From an uncultured Leptolinea sp. (GTDB taxonomy: Bacteria > Chloroflexota > Anaerolineae > Anaerolineales > Anaerolineaceae), in assembly GCA_903828565.1 (NCBI GenBank), contig CAIKMQ010000005.1, positions 1 through 64,000 of the forward strand: a stretch of DNA of 64,000 nt, given 5' to 3'. Position 1 is the first letter of the stretch; every line of letters begins with the position of its first letter. Positions 48,605 to 57,406 of this stretch are shown one piece after another. Both the position numbers and the translations under genes were made by a program. A model generated the notes under the pieces. It saw only the letters and a program-made list of their open reading frames with translations, did no database searches and had not been told where the DNA came from.

Positions 48605-50226
48605 GCGCATTGCAGCAGCGGATCACCCGGATAAGCAGCCGTTTGCGCGGAGCATGGAGCCGGCGGCAGAACGATGCAGCCCTGAAAGCTATGGCTCAAC
48701 TGGTGGCATCGCGTGCCCGACCGCAAAAGAGCCAGACACCCGTTGTCTTGTTCAATGCATCTACGCGCTTGAGTGGCTTAAGCCTGAATGCAGCGTTTTC
48801 CCTGTTGACAGCCTGGGGGTTGCGCCTGAGGGGTATACCCGTGATCCATTTTGTCTGCCAGCAGGGTATGAGCCGTTGCGTGTTGGGTACCAACCGGGAT
48901 GATGTCAGTCAGACACCGCCTTGCGAACAGTGCATTGCACATTCGAGAATGGAGTATTTTGGTGCTGATGTGCGCTGGTTTGGGTATACCCGCGATGAGA
49001 AGCTGGCACGCATTATCCAGGGGATGAGCTTGACCGAATTGGAGCAGCTGGTCTTCAATGATCTGCCCCTGGGTAAGCTGGTGATGCCGGCGTTACGCTG
49101 GGAACTCCGCAGGCACCATCTGGTGGAGGATGACGCTACCCGCTTTTTGTACCGGGAGTTCATCCTTTCAGCCTGGAATGTTGCTGTGAATTTCTCAAAG
49201 GTATTGGATGAAGTCAAACCGCAGGTTGTGCTGGTTTTCAACGGCCAGTTCTTCCCTGAAGCCACAGCCCGCTATCTTGCCCGCCAGCGCGGTATTCGCA
49301 CGGTGGCCCATGAGGTGGGGTTGATGCCGTTCACGGCCTTCTTCACAGAAGGGGAAGCCACAGCCTATCCTATCGATATCCCGGATGGCTGCAAGCTGAC
49401 ACAGGCGCAGGATGAAAAACTGGATGCATACTTGCAGAAACGCTTCCAGGGCAACTTCAAGATGGCTGGCATCCAATTCTGGCATGGCATGCGTCCGCTG
49501 GACCCCGAATTGCTGCAAAAGATGGCGAAGTTCCGCTGGACGGTTCCGGTATTTACCAATGTGATCTTTGATACCAGCCAGCCGCATTCCAATGTGATCT
49601 TCCCGGATATGTTCACCTGGCTGGATGAAGTATTGACATTGGCAAAACGGCATCCGCAGGTTCTCTTCATTATCAGGGCGCACCCCGATGAGTTACGTCC
49701 CGGATCAGCCAAGCAAAGCCGAGAGACGGTGAGAGACTGGGTGAAGAGCTCCGGCGCGCTGGATTTGCCCAACATCCATTATATCGACCCGCTGGAGTAT
49801 GTCAGTTCCTATGAATTGATCCAGCGATCCAAATTCACGATGGTGTACAACTCCAGCATCGGCCTAGAGGCAGCCATCATGGGAGCCGCGGTGCTATCTG
49901 CCGGGCGCTCCCGCTACACGGCCTACCCGACTGTTTTCTTCCCGCCGGATCGGGCTGCCTATCAACAAAAGGTGGAAGAGATGCTATTCGCGGAAGAGAT
50001 TCGCGTACCAATTGAATTTGTCCGCATGTCGCGCCTTTTCCTGTATTACCAGTTGTTCAAGACTGGGCTGCCATTCAGCGAATACCTGCAAGAAAGTAGT
50101 CGCCCTGGACTGGTAAAAATTAAGAATTTTAAAGTGGATCAATTACTGCCGGATAGGTCAGTTTCATTGGGTGTGATTTGGCGCGGATTAATCGAAAACG
50201 GTAGTTTCTATCTGGAGAATGAATGA
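48601..50226 (+). CDS. Capsule-polysaccharide biosynthesis-like GT-B protein with Cys-containing insert
   Basis: TTG start overlapping the previous stop; HPQVLFIIRAHPDELRPG, MVYNSSIGLEAAIMGAAVLSAGRSRYTAYPTVFFP; CVLGTNRDDVSQTPPCEQC. Confidence 0.68.
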   Translation: MSALQQRITRISSRLRGAWSRRQNDAALKAMAQLVASRARPQKSQTPVVLFNASTRLSGLSLNAAFSLLTAWGLRLRGIPVIHFVCQQGMSRCVLGTNRDDVSQTPPCEQCIAHSRMEYFGADVRWFGYTRDEKLARIIQGMSLTELEQLVFNDLPLGKLVMPALRWELRRHHLVEDDATRFLYREFILSAWNVAVNFSKVLDEVKPQVVLVFNGQFFPEATARYLARQRGIRTVAHEVGLMPFTAFFTEGEATAYPIDIPDGCKLTQAQDEKLDAYLQKRFQGNFKMAGIQFWHGMRPLDPELLQKMAKFRWTVPVFTNVIFDTSQPHSNVIFPDMFTWLDEVLTLAKRHPQVLFIIRAHPDELRPGSAKQSRETVRDWVKSSGALDLPNIHYIDPLEYVSSYELIQRSKFTMVYNSSIGLEAAIMGAAVLSAGRSRYTAYPTVFFPPDRAAYQQKVEEMLFAEEIRVPIEFVRMSRLFLYYQLFKTGLPFSEYLQESSRPGLVKIKNFKVDQLLPDRSVSLGVIWRGLIENGSFYLENE

Positions 50227-51092
50227 TTCAATTGCCGTTGCAAGTAAAAGTGCCATTAAAGCAGGTTCGCTGGCAATTACGCAGGACACAGGCTGGCCTT
50301 CGTTGGGGTAATGCCGAATTGCAGCGCATGCCGGTGGTGATCGCGAATTCCATGCCGAAATCCGGTTCCCACCTCATCATCCAGATCCTCGAAGGCCTGC
50401 CGCAGATCGGTCCGTTCGTGAATCCCGGTGTGCCGCCTCTCAACCGGAACGAGAGGAACGACAAACAACCGGATGATGTAATCATCCAGAAGTTACACCG
50501 GTTGAAACCGGGCGATTTCACTTATTGCTACCTTCCGGCAAAAGAGCCGTTCGTTTCGGAATTGTTGAACCCACGGATTGCGCCGATCTTTGTATCACGT
50601 GATCCTCGTGATACGATCATCTCGCATGTTTTCTATGCCACCGAGTTGAACCCGAAGCACCAGCTGAGGCCGTATTACCGAGATGTGCTGAAAACTATGG
50701 AAGAGCGGATCGATGCCACGATCCACGGCATCAACGATGGCGAATATCGTTTGGGAAATGTTGCAGTAAAGTACCGCGCGTATCTCCCCTGGTTTGAACA
50801 CCCCGAGGTACTGTGCCTGCGATTTGAGGATCTGGTGTTGGACCGCAACGCATCCATTGCCCGCATCCTGGATCTGTTGGCTGCCCACGGGTTTACCCCG
50901 CGTGTCTCCCGCGATGAAGCCATTCAAAAACTGGCAGGGTCGATCCAACCGAAACGCTCCGGCACCTTCCGCAAAGGACAGCCGGGGAACTGGCGCGAGC
51001 ATTTTACAGCAGCGAATATCCGGCACTTTAAAGAAAAGACCGGGGATCTGTTGATCCAGATGGGTTACGAGAAGAACAGGGACTGGAAATGA
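50223..51092 (+). CDS. PAPS-dependent sulfotransferase
   Basis: ANSMPKSGSHLIIQILEGL (5'-PSB), VSRDPRDTIISHVFYATELNP (3'-PB), RSGTFRKGQPGNWREHFT (RKGxxGxW motif). Confidence 0.92.
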   Translation: MIQLPLQVKVPLKQVRWQLRRTQAGLRWGNAELQRMPVVIANSMPKSGSHLIIQILEGLPQIGPFVNPGVPPLNRNERNDKQPDDVIIQKLHRLKPGDFTYCYLPAKEPFVSELLNPRIAPIFVSRDPRDTIISHVFYATELNPKHQLRPYYRDVLKTMEERIDATIHGINDGEYRLGNVAVKYRAYLPWFEHPEVLCLRFEDLVLDRNASIARILDLLAAHGFTPRVSRDEAIQKLAGSIQPKRSGTFRKGQPGNWREHFTAANIRHFKEKTGDLLIQMGYEKNRDWK

Positions 51093-51979
51093 GCATACCT
51101 GGCGAGTTAAAAGTGATTTTAAAATTCCAGACAAAACTGGTTAGGCGGGTCTGGCGGCGTTACAAGAAACAGAATGCCTTACACAGAGCTGGTTCGCCCG
51201 GGCTGGAGAGCTCCCCGGTGTTCTTCACCAATTCTTTCCCGAAAAGCGGAACCCATCTGCTTACCCAGGTGTTGGAAGGCTTTCCGCTGGTTGGACCGGC
51301 TGTGGATAGCGGGCTGCCTGCCGTGGTCATGTTCGAAGGTGCCAGCGGCAGAGAACGCACAACCCGCGAGATCTTACGGGATTTACGGAACCTTTCTCAC
51401 GGGGATATTGGTTATGGCCATCTGCATGCTCGGCCTGAGATTGTGGATCTTTTTACCGCTGAAGATTTCTGTGCGTATTTCATCTTAAGAGATCCGCGGG
51501 ATGTGGTTGTTTCGCATGTCCACTACGTGACGGATATTGAACCGAACCATGTTCATCACCAATACTATACGCAAACTTTAAAAACATTCGATGAACGCTT
51601 ACGCACCAGCATCTTAGGCAGACCGGATGCAGCCAACCCGTTCCCGGATATTGCCGGCCGTTTCGCGCCGTTTTTGGGTTGGATGTCGCAACCATCCGTA
51701 CTGGCATTGAAGTACGAGGATTTCAATACAGATCGCGCAGCTGCGGTTGGTACAGTTTTACAGCATGCAGTCAAGCGCGGCTTTCAGTTGACCACATCGC
51801 AAGAACAAGCGGTCGAGCTATTGATGGCTCAAATGGACCCGCAGCGTTCACCCACCTTCCGTCAGGGAAAGTCGGGCGGCTGGCGGGCAAAGTTCACGGA
51901 TGAGCACAAATCCCTTTTCAAGCAGGTGGCTGGCAGCCTGTTGATCACCCTGGGATATGAACAAGATGAGAACTGGTAA
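51089..51979 (+). CDS. PAPS-dependent sulfotransferase (tandem second copy)
   Basis: TNSFPKSGTHLLTQVLEGF, LRDPRDVVVSHVHYVTDIEP, RSPTFRQGKSGGWRAKFT. Confidence 0.92.
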   Translation: MSIPGELKVILKFQTKLVRRVWRRYKKQNALHRAGSPGLESSPVFFTNSFPKSGTHLLTQVLEGFPLVGPAVDSGLPAVVMFEGASGRERTTREILRDLRNLSHGDIGYGHLHARPEIVDLFTAEDFCAYFILRDPRDVVVSHVHYVTDIEPNHVHHQYYTQTLKTFDERLRTSILGRPDAANPFPDIAGRFAPFLGWMSQPSVLALKYEDFNTDRAAAVGTVLQHAVKRGFQLTTSQEQAVELLMAQMDPQRSPTFRQGKSGGWRAKFTDEHKSLFKQVAGSLLITLGYEQDENW

Positions 51980-53975
51980 GCAGGCTTTCTTTCTCAGGCA
52001 TATTCGGGAAAGCCTGCTTTTTCTGGCTGCTCTGGTCGTGACACTGTATGTCGCGCTTGCTCCGGAAGATACCTTGCTGAAATGGTTCAGCAGTGATGAT
52101 GGTTTCTTTTATTTTCAGGTCGCCCGGCACATCCTTTCGGGGGTTGGCATCTCTTTTGACGGTATCTCGCTGACCAATGGCTTCCATCCGCTCTGGCTGC
52201 TGTTGTGTTTGCCGATATTTTCATTAGGCCGGGGGGATCTAATCGTTCCGTTGAGGGTGGTTGTTGGTGTGTTCGGACTGCTCCAGTTCCTTACCATGCT
52301 GGTGATCTACCGTACCCTGGCAAAACAAACCTCGCGCAACCTGGCGTTCCTGCTTGCGGCTTTTTTAGGCCTGAACTGGGTCACTTACAATAACCTGTTC
52401 ACAGGCGGGCTCGAGTCTGCCCTGGCTTTTTTCCTGGTCGTGTGCCTCTGGTCAGCCGGTCTTGCCTTCAGCACAGCCATGCCTAAGAAACCCGGTAAAC
52501 TGGTATGGATCGGCCTGCTGGCCGGGTTGACCGTGCTCAGCCGGTTGGATACCATCTTCCTGGCTGTATTCCTGGGCGTTTGGCTGGTGTTGGATTCAGA
52601 ATGTGATGCCCTCGAAATGCTGGCAGATGCCTTGCTTGCCCTGGTCATACCCATTACGGCGGCGATCCTGCGGGTGGGCTTCGGGATCACCCCGTTGGAG
52701 AAGCAGATCATTTTCTTTGCGGCTGCCGCGTTCCTGTCCAGTACTGCATCCGGTTTTATTACCGGAAGATTCAGCCTGCAGCCGATCCTACTTAAGATAC
52801 ATACCCGGCGAATACTGGGTGGGCTGATCACGGCCGGTTTGATTACTGGACTCACCGGGTTGGCTTATTTCGCACACCTGCTCCCGGAGCTATCCATTAG
52901 CCTGTTTCTACTTGTGATCGCCGGCTGGACGGTCGTTGCTGTAGCGCGCCCATACCTGACAATAGAATCGCAGAGTCATGTGGCTTCACTAGGCGGTTTG
53001 CTGAAGACTTTGCTCCGCTGGCTGCCTGCTGCCTTGTCTTACTTCGTTCCATTTGCCGTCCTGGTCGGTGGTTATATGCTTTGGAGCCAACTGGTCTTTG
53101 GCACGCCCATGCCGATCAGCGGGCAGGTCAAGCATTGGTGGGGCAGCCTGCACCTGAATATTACCGGTGCAGCGGTGGATTCGGCACACAGTATGCTGGA
53201 TTACCTTTTCGGACCCACCTCACCCTTCTCGTTTCTCGCAGGCATCTTCTTTGCATCCATGTTTGAAAGCTGGAAGCCGGTATTCATAACATCCATCGTT
53301 CTGGCCTTTACAGCTGCCGCCTATCTGGCACTGGCGTTGAAGAAACAAAAAATCACAAAAGAATTCGGCATACGATTGCTGATATTTCCGCTGCTTACGG
53401 CTGTGGTATACCGGGTTTTGTACTTCTATATTTCCGGTTATATCCATATCCGCAGCTGGTACTGGGTGACCGAAACCTTCCTCTCTTTCATCGTTATTGC
53501 CGGCATTCTCATTCGTTACCACCATCAATACCAGAGTCCGCGGGGACGCATTACCGGCTGGGTGATGGCTATCTTATTGTGTGTGCCATCCATGATCGGG
53601 TTTGGATCCCGCCTGATAGAAGAGTATTCATACTCCCGCTCAACCGGACATGCACACCTGGCTGAAGTCCGCGCATTGGAAGAAGCAACACCTGTGGAAT
53701 CAGTCATCGGCATGGTCGGCGGAGGAACCGTCAGTTATTTTATTCAGGGCCGTACGATCGTCAACCTGGATGGATTAATGAACAGTAAAGCGTATTTTGA
53801 TGGCTTGCGGGCAGGGGATACCTCAGCTATCATGCAGGATTACGGCGTACAATATATCTATGCCGTACCTTATATCGTGACGCGCGGATATCCGTATAAA
53901 TACCTGCTGCCGGCGCATCTCGTTCAAACCAACTACCGGTATGGTGATTACGCATTATTCCAGTACCTTCCATGA
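51966..53975 (+). CDS. Polytopic GT-C-like membrane glycosyltransferase
   Basis: MRTGKQAFFLRHIRESLLFLAALVV; WFSSDDGFFYFQVARHIL early DD motif, NGFHPLWLLL, many TM helices, soluble C-terminal domain. Confidence 0.72.
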   Translation: MRTGKQAFFLRHIRESLLFLAALVVTLYVALAPEDTLLKWFSSDDGFFYFQVARHILSGVGISFDGISLTNGFHPLWLLLCLPIFSLGRGDLIVPLRVVVGVFGLLQFLTMLVIYRTLAKQTSRNLAFLLAAFLGLNWVTYNNLFTGGLESALAFFLVVCLWSAGLAFSTAMPKKPGKLVWIGLLAGLTVLSRLDTIFLAVFLGVWLVLDSECDALEMLADALLALVIPITAAILRVGFGITPLEKQIIFFAAAAFLSSTASGFITGRFSLQPILLKIHTRRILGGLITAGLITGLTGLAYFAHLLPELSISLFLLVIAGWTVVAVARPYLTIESQSHVASLGGLLKTLLRWLPAALSYFVPFAVLVGGYMLWSQLVFGTPMPISGQVKHWWGSLHLNITGAAVDSAHSMLDYLFGPTSPFSFLAGIFFASMFESWKPVFITSIVLAFTAAAYLALALKKQKITKEFGIRLLIFPLLTAVVYRVLYFYISGYIHIRSWYWVTETFLSFIVIAGILIRYHHQYQSPRGRITGWVMAILLCVPSMIGFGSRLIEEYSYSRSTGHAHLAEVRALEEATPVESVIGMVGGGTVSYFIQGRTIVNLDGLMNSKAYFDGLRAGDTSAIMQDYGVQYIYAVPYIVTRGYPYKYLLPAHLVQTNYRYGDYALFQYLP

Positions 53976-54925
53976 CAAAAAAAGCCCCATCCATCTCCAT
54001 CGTCATCCGTGCTTATAATGAAGGGCAGCATCTGGGGCAGTTGCTGCAGGGTATTGCCGCCCAGCACCTGAAAGACAGCGAGATCATCCTGGTGGATTCT
54101 GGTTCCACAGACAATACCGTTGCTATCGCTGAAGAGTATGGTGCCAGGGTCGTGCATATCCGACCGCAGGATTTTTCGTTTGGATATTCCCTTAATCGCG
54201 GACTGGCTGCCTGTCGGGGCCGGCTGGTGGTGATCGCAAGCGCGCATGTTTACCCGATATACCCGGACTGGCTGGAAACACTGCTGCAACCATTTTCCGA
54301 TCCGCAAGTCGCCTGCACGTACGGCAAGCAGCGTGGAATGGAAAGCAGCCAGTATTCTGAAATCCGCCTGTTCCATCAATGGTTCCCGGATGGCCAGCCG
54401 GCGGCACAGGAACACCCCTTTTGCAACAATGCCAACGCTGCCATCCGGCGCGAACTTTGGGAGAAGAATCCCTATGATGAGAGCCTGCCAGGCCTGGAAG
54501 ACCTGGAATGGGCGCACCGGTTGATGTTGCAGGGCTATTCGGTACGGTACGTGCCGGATGCCGAGATTATCCATGTGCACCGCGAGACCCCCGCCGGTAT
54601 ATATCGCCGTTATCTGCGCGAAGGAATGGCATTCAAACGTATATTCCCCGCCGAGCACTTCCATCTGCGGGATATGGTTCGCCTCTCTTTCAGTAACGTC
54701 CGCGCAGACTGGAAGGCGGCTGCAAGAGAAAAGAAGCTGAGCCGTCACTGGAAAGACATCGTCTGGTTCAGGTTGATGCAGTTCTGGGGAACATATCAGG
54801 GATACCGCAGCAGTGGTCCGCTCACATGGCAGCTAAAGCAGCGATTTTATTACCCGACTGCGCACCTGCCGGCTGTAGATGGGAACATATCCCGCAAAGT
54901 AGAGCCGATTGCGTATAATAAGTAA
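53972..54925 (+). CDS. Glycosyltransferase family 2
   Basis: ISIVIRAYNEGQHLGQLLQGIAAQ, EIILVDSGSTDNTVAIAEEYGARV, GLEDLEWAHRLMLQGYSVRYVPDAEIIHVH. Confidence 0.92.
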   Translation: MTKKAPSISIVIRAYNEGQHLGQLLQGIAAQHLKDSEIILVDSGSTDNTVAIAEEYGARVVHIRPQDFSFGYSLNRGLAACRGRLVVIASAHVYPIYPDWLETLLQPFSDPQVACTYGKQRGMESSQYSEIRLFHQWFPDGQPAAQEHPFCNNANAAIRRELWEKNPYDESLPGLEDLEWAHRLMLQGYSVRYVPDAEIIHVHRETPAGIYRRYLREGMAFKRIFPAEHFHLRDMVRLSFSNVRADWKAAAREKKLSRHWKDIVWFRLMQFWGTYQGYRSSGPLTWQLKQRFYYPTAHLPAVDGNISRKVEPIAYNK

Positions 54926-54938
54926 ATCGAGGTGAAGA

Positions 54939-55628
54939 ATGCCCGTTAAGAAGATCATTGCACTGGTGCCGATGCGGCATCACTCGCAGCGGGTGCCGGG
55001 TAAGAATTACCGACCAATGGCCGGCAAACCGTTGTATGCGCATATTATTGAAACCCTGCTGCAAGTCCCGCAGCTTGCCGGCATCTTTGTGGATACCGAT
55101 AGCGATGCGGTGCTGGAGGGATTGGCCAGGGATTACCCGACCGTGATTTGTCACCGCCGGCCGGAATCTCTGCGCGCGGATGATATCCCCATGAACGAGA
55201 TTCTGATGCACGATACTGAACAGGCACCCGCAGACCTGTACCTGCAGACCCACAGTACAAATCCCCTGTTGAAGGCAGCGACCATCTCAAATGCGATCGA
55301 TGCGCTGCTGCAGAAATACCCGGCGTACGATTCGCTCTTTGGGGTTACCCGCCGACAGGTGCGTTTCTATGATGAGCTGGGACGGCCGATCAATCACAAC
55401 CCCGCCATCCTGCTGCAGACCCAGGACCTGCCGCCAGTCTATGAGGAGAACTCCACTATGTACCTGTTCACCCGGCAGACCCTGGCAGCCAGGCGAAACC
55501 GCCTGGGTGAACGGCCTATGATGTTCGAAGTGGATCCGCGCGAGGCATGGGATGTGGATACCGAAGTAGATTTTTCAATCGCAGAGATGATGCTGCTGGC
55601 TCGCCAGGCAGAAGGTTCCAAATACTAA
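54939..55628 (+). CDS. NeuA-like cytidylyltransferase
   Basis: IIALVPMRHHSQRVPGKNYRPMAGKPLYAHIIETLL, DLYLQTHSTNPLLKAATISNAI, FEVDPREAWDVDTEVDFSIAEMML. Confidence 0.88.
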   Translation: MPVKKIIALVPMRHHSQRVPGKNYRPMAGKPLYAHIIETLLQVPQLAGIFVDTDSDAVLEGLARDYPTVICHRRPESLRADDIPMNEILMHDTEQAPADLYLQTHSTNPLLKAATISNAIDALLQKYPAYDSLFGVTRRQVRFYDELGRPINHNPAILLQTQDLPPVYEENSTMYLFTRQTLAARRNRLGERPMMFEVDPREAWDVDTEVDFSIAEMMLLARQAEGSKY

Positions 55629-55665
55629 ACAGAAGGTACCGGTTGCCACCGGGGATTGGAGCAGG

Positions 55666-56640
55666 ATGACGACAGTTTTGGTGAGTGCACCGTATATGTT
55701 GCCATATATTCACCGATTCAGACCGGTGTTCGATAGATTAGGGATCAAAACGATCGAGCCGGAGGTAAATGAGCGCCTGGAGGAAGAGGAACTGCTGCAA
55801 TATGCCGGCCAGTTCGACGGCGTGATCTGCGGTGATGACCGCTTTACAGCGCGGGTAATGCAGGCCAGCCTGCCAAGGCTGAAAGTCATCTCCAAGTGGG
55901 GTACCGGCATTGATTCGCTCGATAGTGAAGCCGCCTCCCGCATGGGGATCATCATCTCCCGGACACCCAACGCGTTCACCCTGCCGGTGTCTGATACCGT
56001 GCTGGGATATATCCTGACTTTTGCGCGTCGTTTACCCTGGATGGATGACCAGATGAAAGCCGGCAACTGGGAGAAGATCCCGGGCAGGGCTTTGCATGAA
56101 TGCACCCTGGGTGTCATCGGGGTGGGAAATATCGGTAAAATGGTCTTACGTAAAGGTCGTGCCTTTGATATGCGCTTGCTGGGCAATGACATTATTGAGA
56201 TAGATCCGGCATTCATTCGTGAGACGGGTATTGAGATGTTGGCACTGCCGGAATTACTGGCGCAGTCTGACTTTATCAGCCTGAATTGCGACCTTAATCC
56301 CACCAGTTTTCATTTGATGAATGAAGAAACATTTTCCATGGTGAAATCTGGTGCTATCCTGATTAATACCTCCCGCGGGCCGGTGGTGGATGAAGCGGCG
56401 ATGGTGCGGGCATTGCAGTACGGTCAACTGGGTGGCGCCGGCCTGGATGTTTTTGAATGTGAACCTCTTCCGGCGGATTCTCTGCTGCGAGACATGGATC
56501 AGGTGCTGCTGGCACCGCACAATTCTAATTCCAGCCCGTTTGCCTGGGAGCATGTACATCGCAACACCCTGCGCAATCTGCTGGAAGGCCTGAAATTCAC
56601 CCCCGCGCAAATTCAGGAAGCCCTGGAGAGCATGAGGTAA
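55666..56640 (+). CDS. D-2-hydroxyacid (phosphoglycerate-type) dehydrogenase
   Basis: ISKWGTGIDSLDSEAASRMGIIISRTPNAFTLPVSDTVLGYILTFAR, TLGVIGVGNIGKMVLRKGRAF, GAILINTSRGPVVDEAAMVRAL. Confidence 0.92.
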   Translation: MTTVLVSAPYMLPYIHRFRPVFDRLGIKTIEPEVNERLEEEELLQYAGQFDGVICGDDRFTARVMQASLPRLKVISKWGTGIDSLDSEAASRMGIIISRTPNAFTLPVSDTVLGYILTFARRLPWMDDQMKAGNWEKIPGRALHECTLGVIGVGNIGKMVLRKGRAFDMRLLGNDIIEIDPAFIRETGIEMLALPELLAQSDFISLNCDLNPTSFHLMNEETFSMVKSGAILINTSRGPVVDEAAMVRALQYGQLGGAGLDVFECEPLPADSLLRDMDQVLLAPHNSNSSPFAWEHVHRNTLRNLLEGLKFTPAQIQEALESMR

Positions 56641-56641
56641 G

Positions 56642-57406
56642 ATGGAACAGATGAAACCTACCGTTTTGATCACAGGTGCATCCGGTGGTGTCGGGCGCGC
56701 GACGGTTACTTTATTTGCTGAGAAAGGCTGGCAGGTGGTGGGCGTGGATCGCTCCACCGCGGCTGAAGATTTTCCGTCCAGCGGGTTGTTCATCCAGGCA
56801 GATATCTCAGATCCCGGGGATATTGCCCGGGTATATGCCGGCAGCGCAGAATTTGGTGGTAGGCTGAACGCAGTGGTGAACAATGCCGCCATGCAGATCG
56901 CCAAGCCTATATTGCAAACTACTGTGGAGGAATGGGATGCTGTCATGGCTTCCAACCTTCGTTCCGTATTCCTGGGGACACGGTTGGCGCATCCGCTGCT
57001 GATGAAAGCTGGCGGGGGTGCCATTGTGAATGTCTCCTCCGTTCATGCCATTGCCACCTCGAAGGATATTGCGGCTTATGCAGCCAGTAAGGGCGGCTTG
57101 CTTGCTCTGACCCGGGCGATGGCCATCGAATTCGCGTCAGATAATATCCGCGTGAATGCCATACTGCCTGGCGCGGTAGACACCCCCATGCTGCGCGCCG
57201 GGTTGAGCCGCGGTCATGCCGGAAGCGGGAACATCCACGACCGGCTGGAGAACCTTGCCAGCCGCACTGTGAATGGCAGGATCGGCAAACCGGAAGAGAT
57301 CGCGCATGCCATCTACTTTTTAGCGGATAACAGCCAGTCTTCTTTCATGACCGGCCAGGCGATTGTGGTGGATGGCGGAGCGACTGCCAGGTTGAGCACT
57401 GAATGA
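56642..57406 (+). CDS. SDR-family oxidoreductase
   Basis: TVLITGASGGVGRATVTLFAEKGWQVVGVD, VVNNAAMQIAKP, AAYAASKGGLLALTRAMAIEFASDNIRVNAILPGAVDTPM. Confidence 0.93.
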   Translation: MEQMKPTVLITGASGGVGRATVTLFAEKGWQVVGVDRSTAAEDFPSSGLFIQADISDPGDIARVYAGSAEFGGRLNAVVNNAAMQIAKPILQTTVEEWDAVMASNLRSVFLGTRLAHPLLMKAGGGAIVNVSSVHAIATSKDIAAYAASKGGLLALTRAMAIEFASDNIRVNAILPGAVDTPMLRAGLSRGHAGSGNIHDRLENLASRTVNGRIGKPEEIAHAIYFLADNSQSSFMTGQAIVVDGGATARLSTE

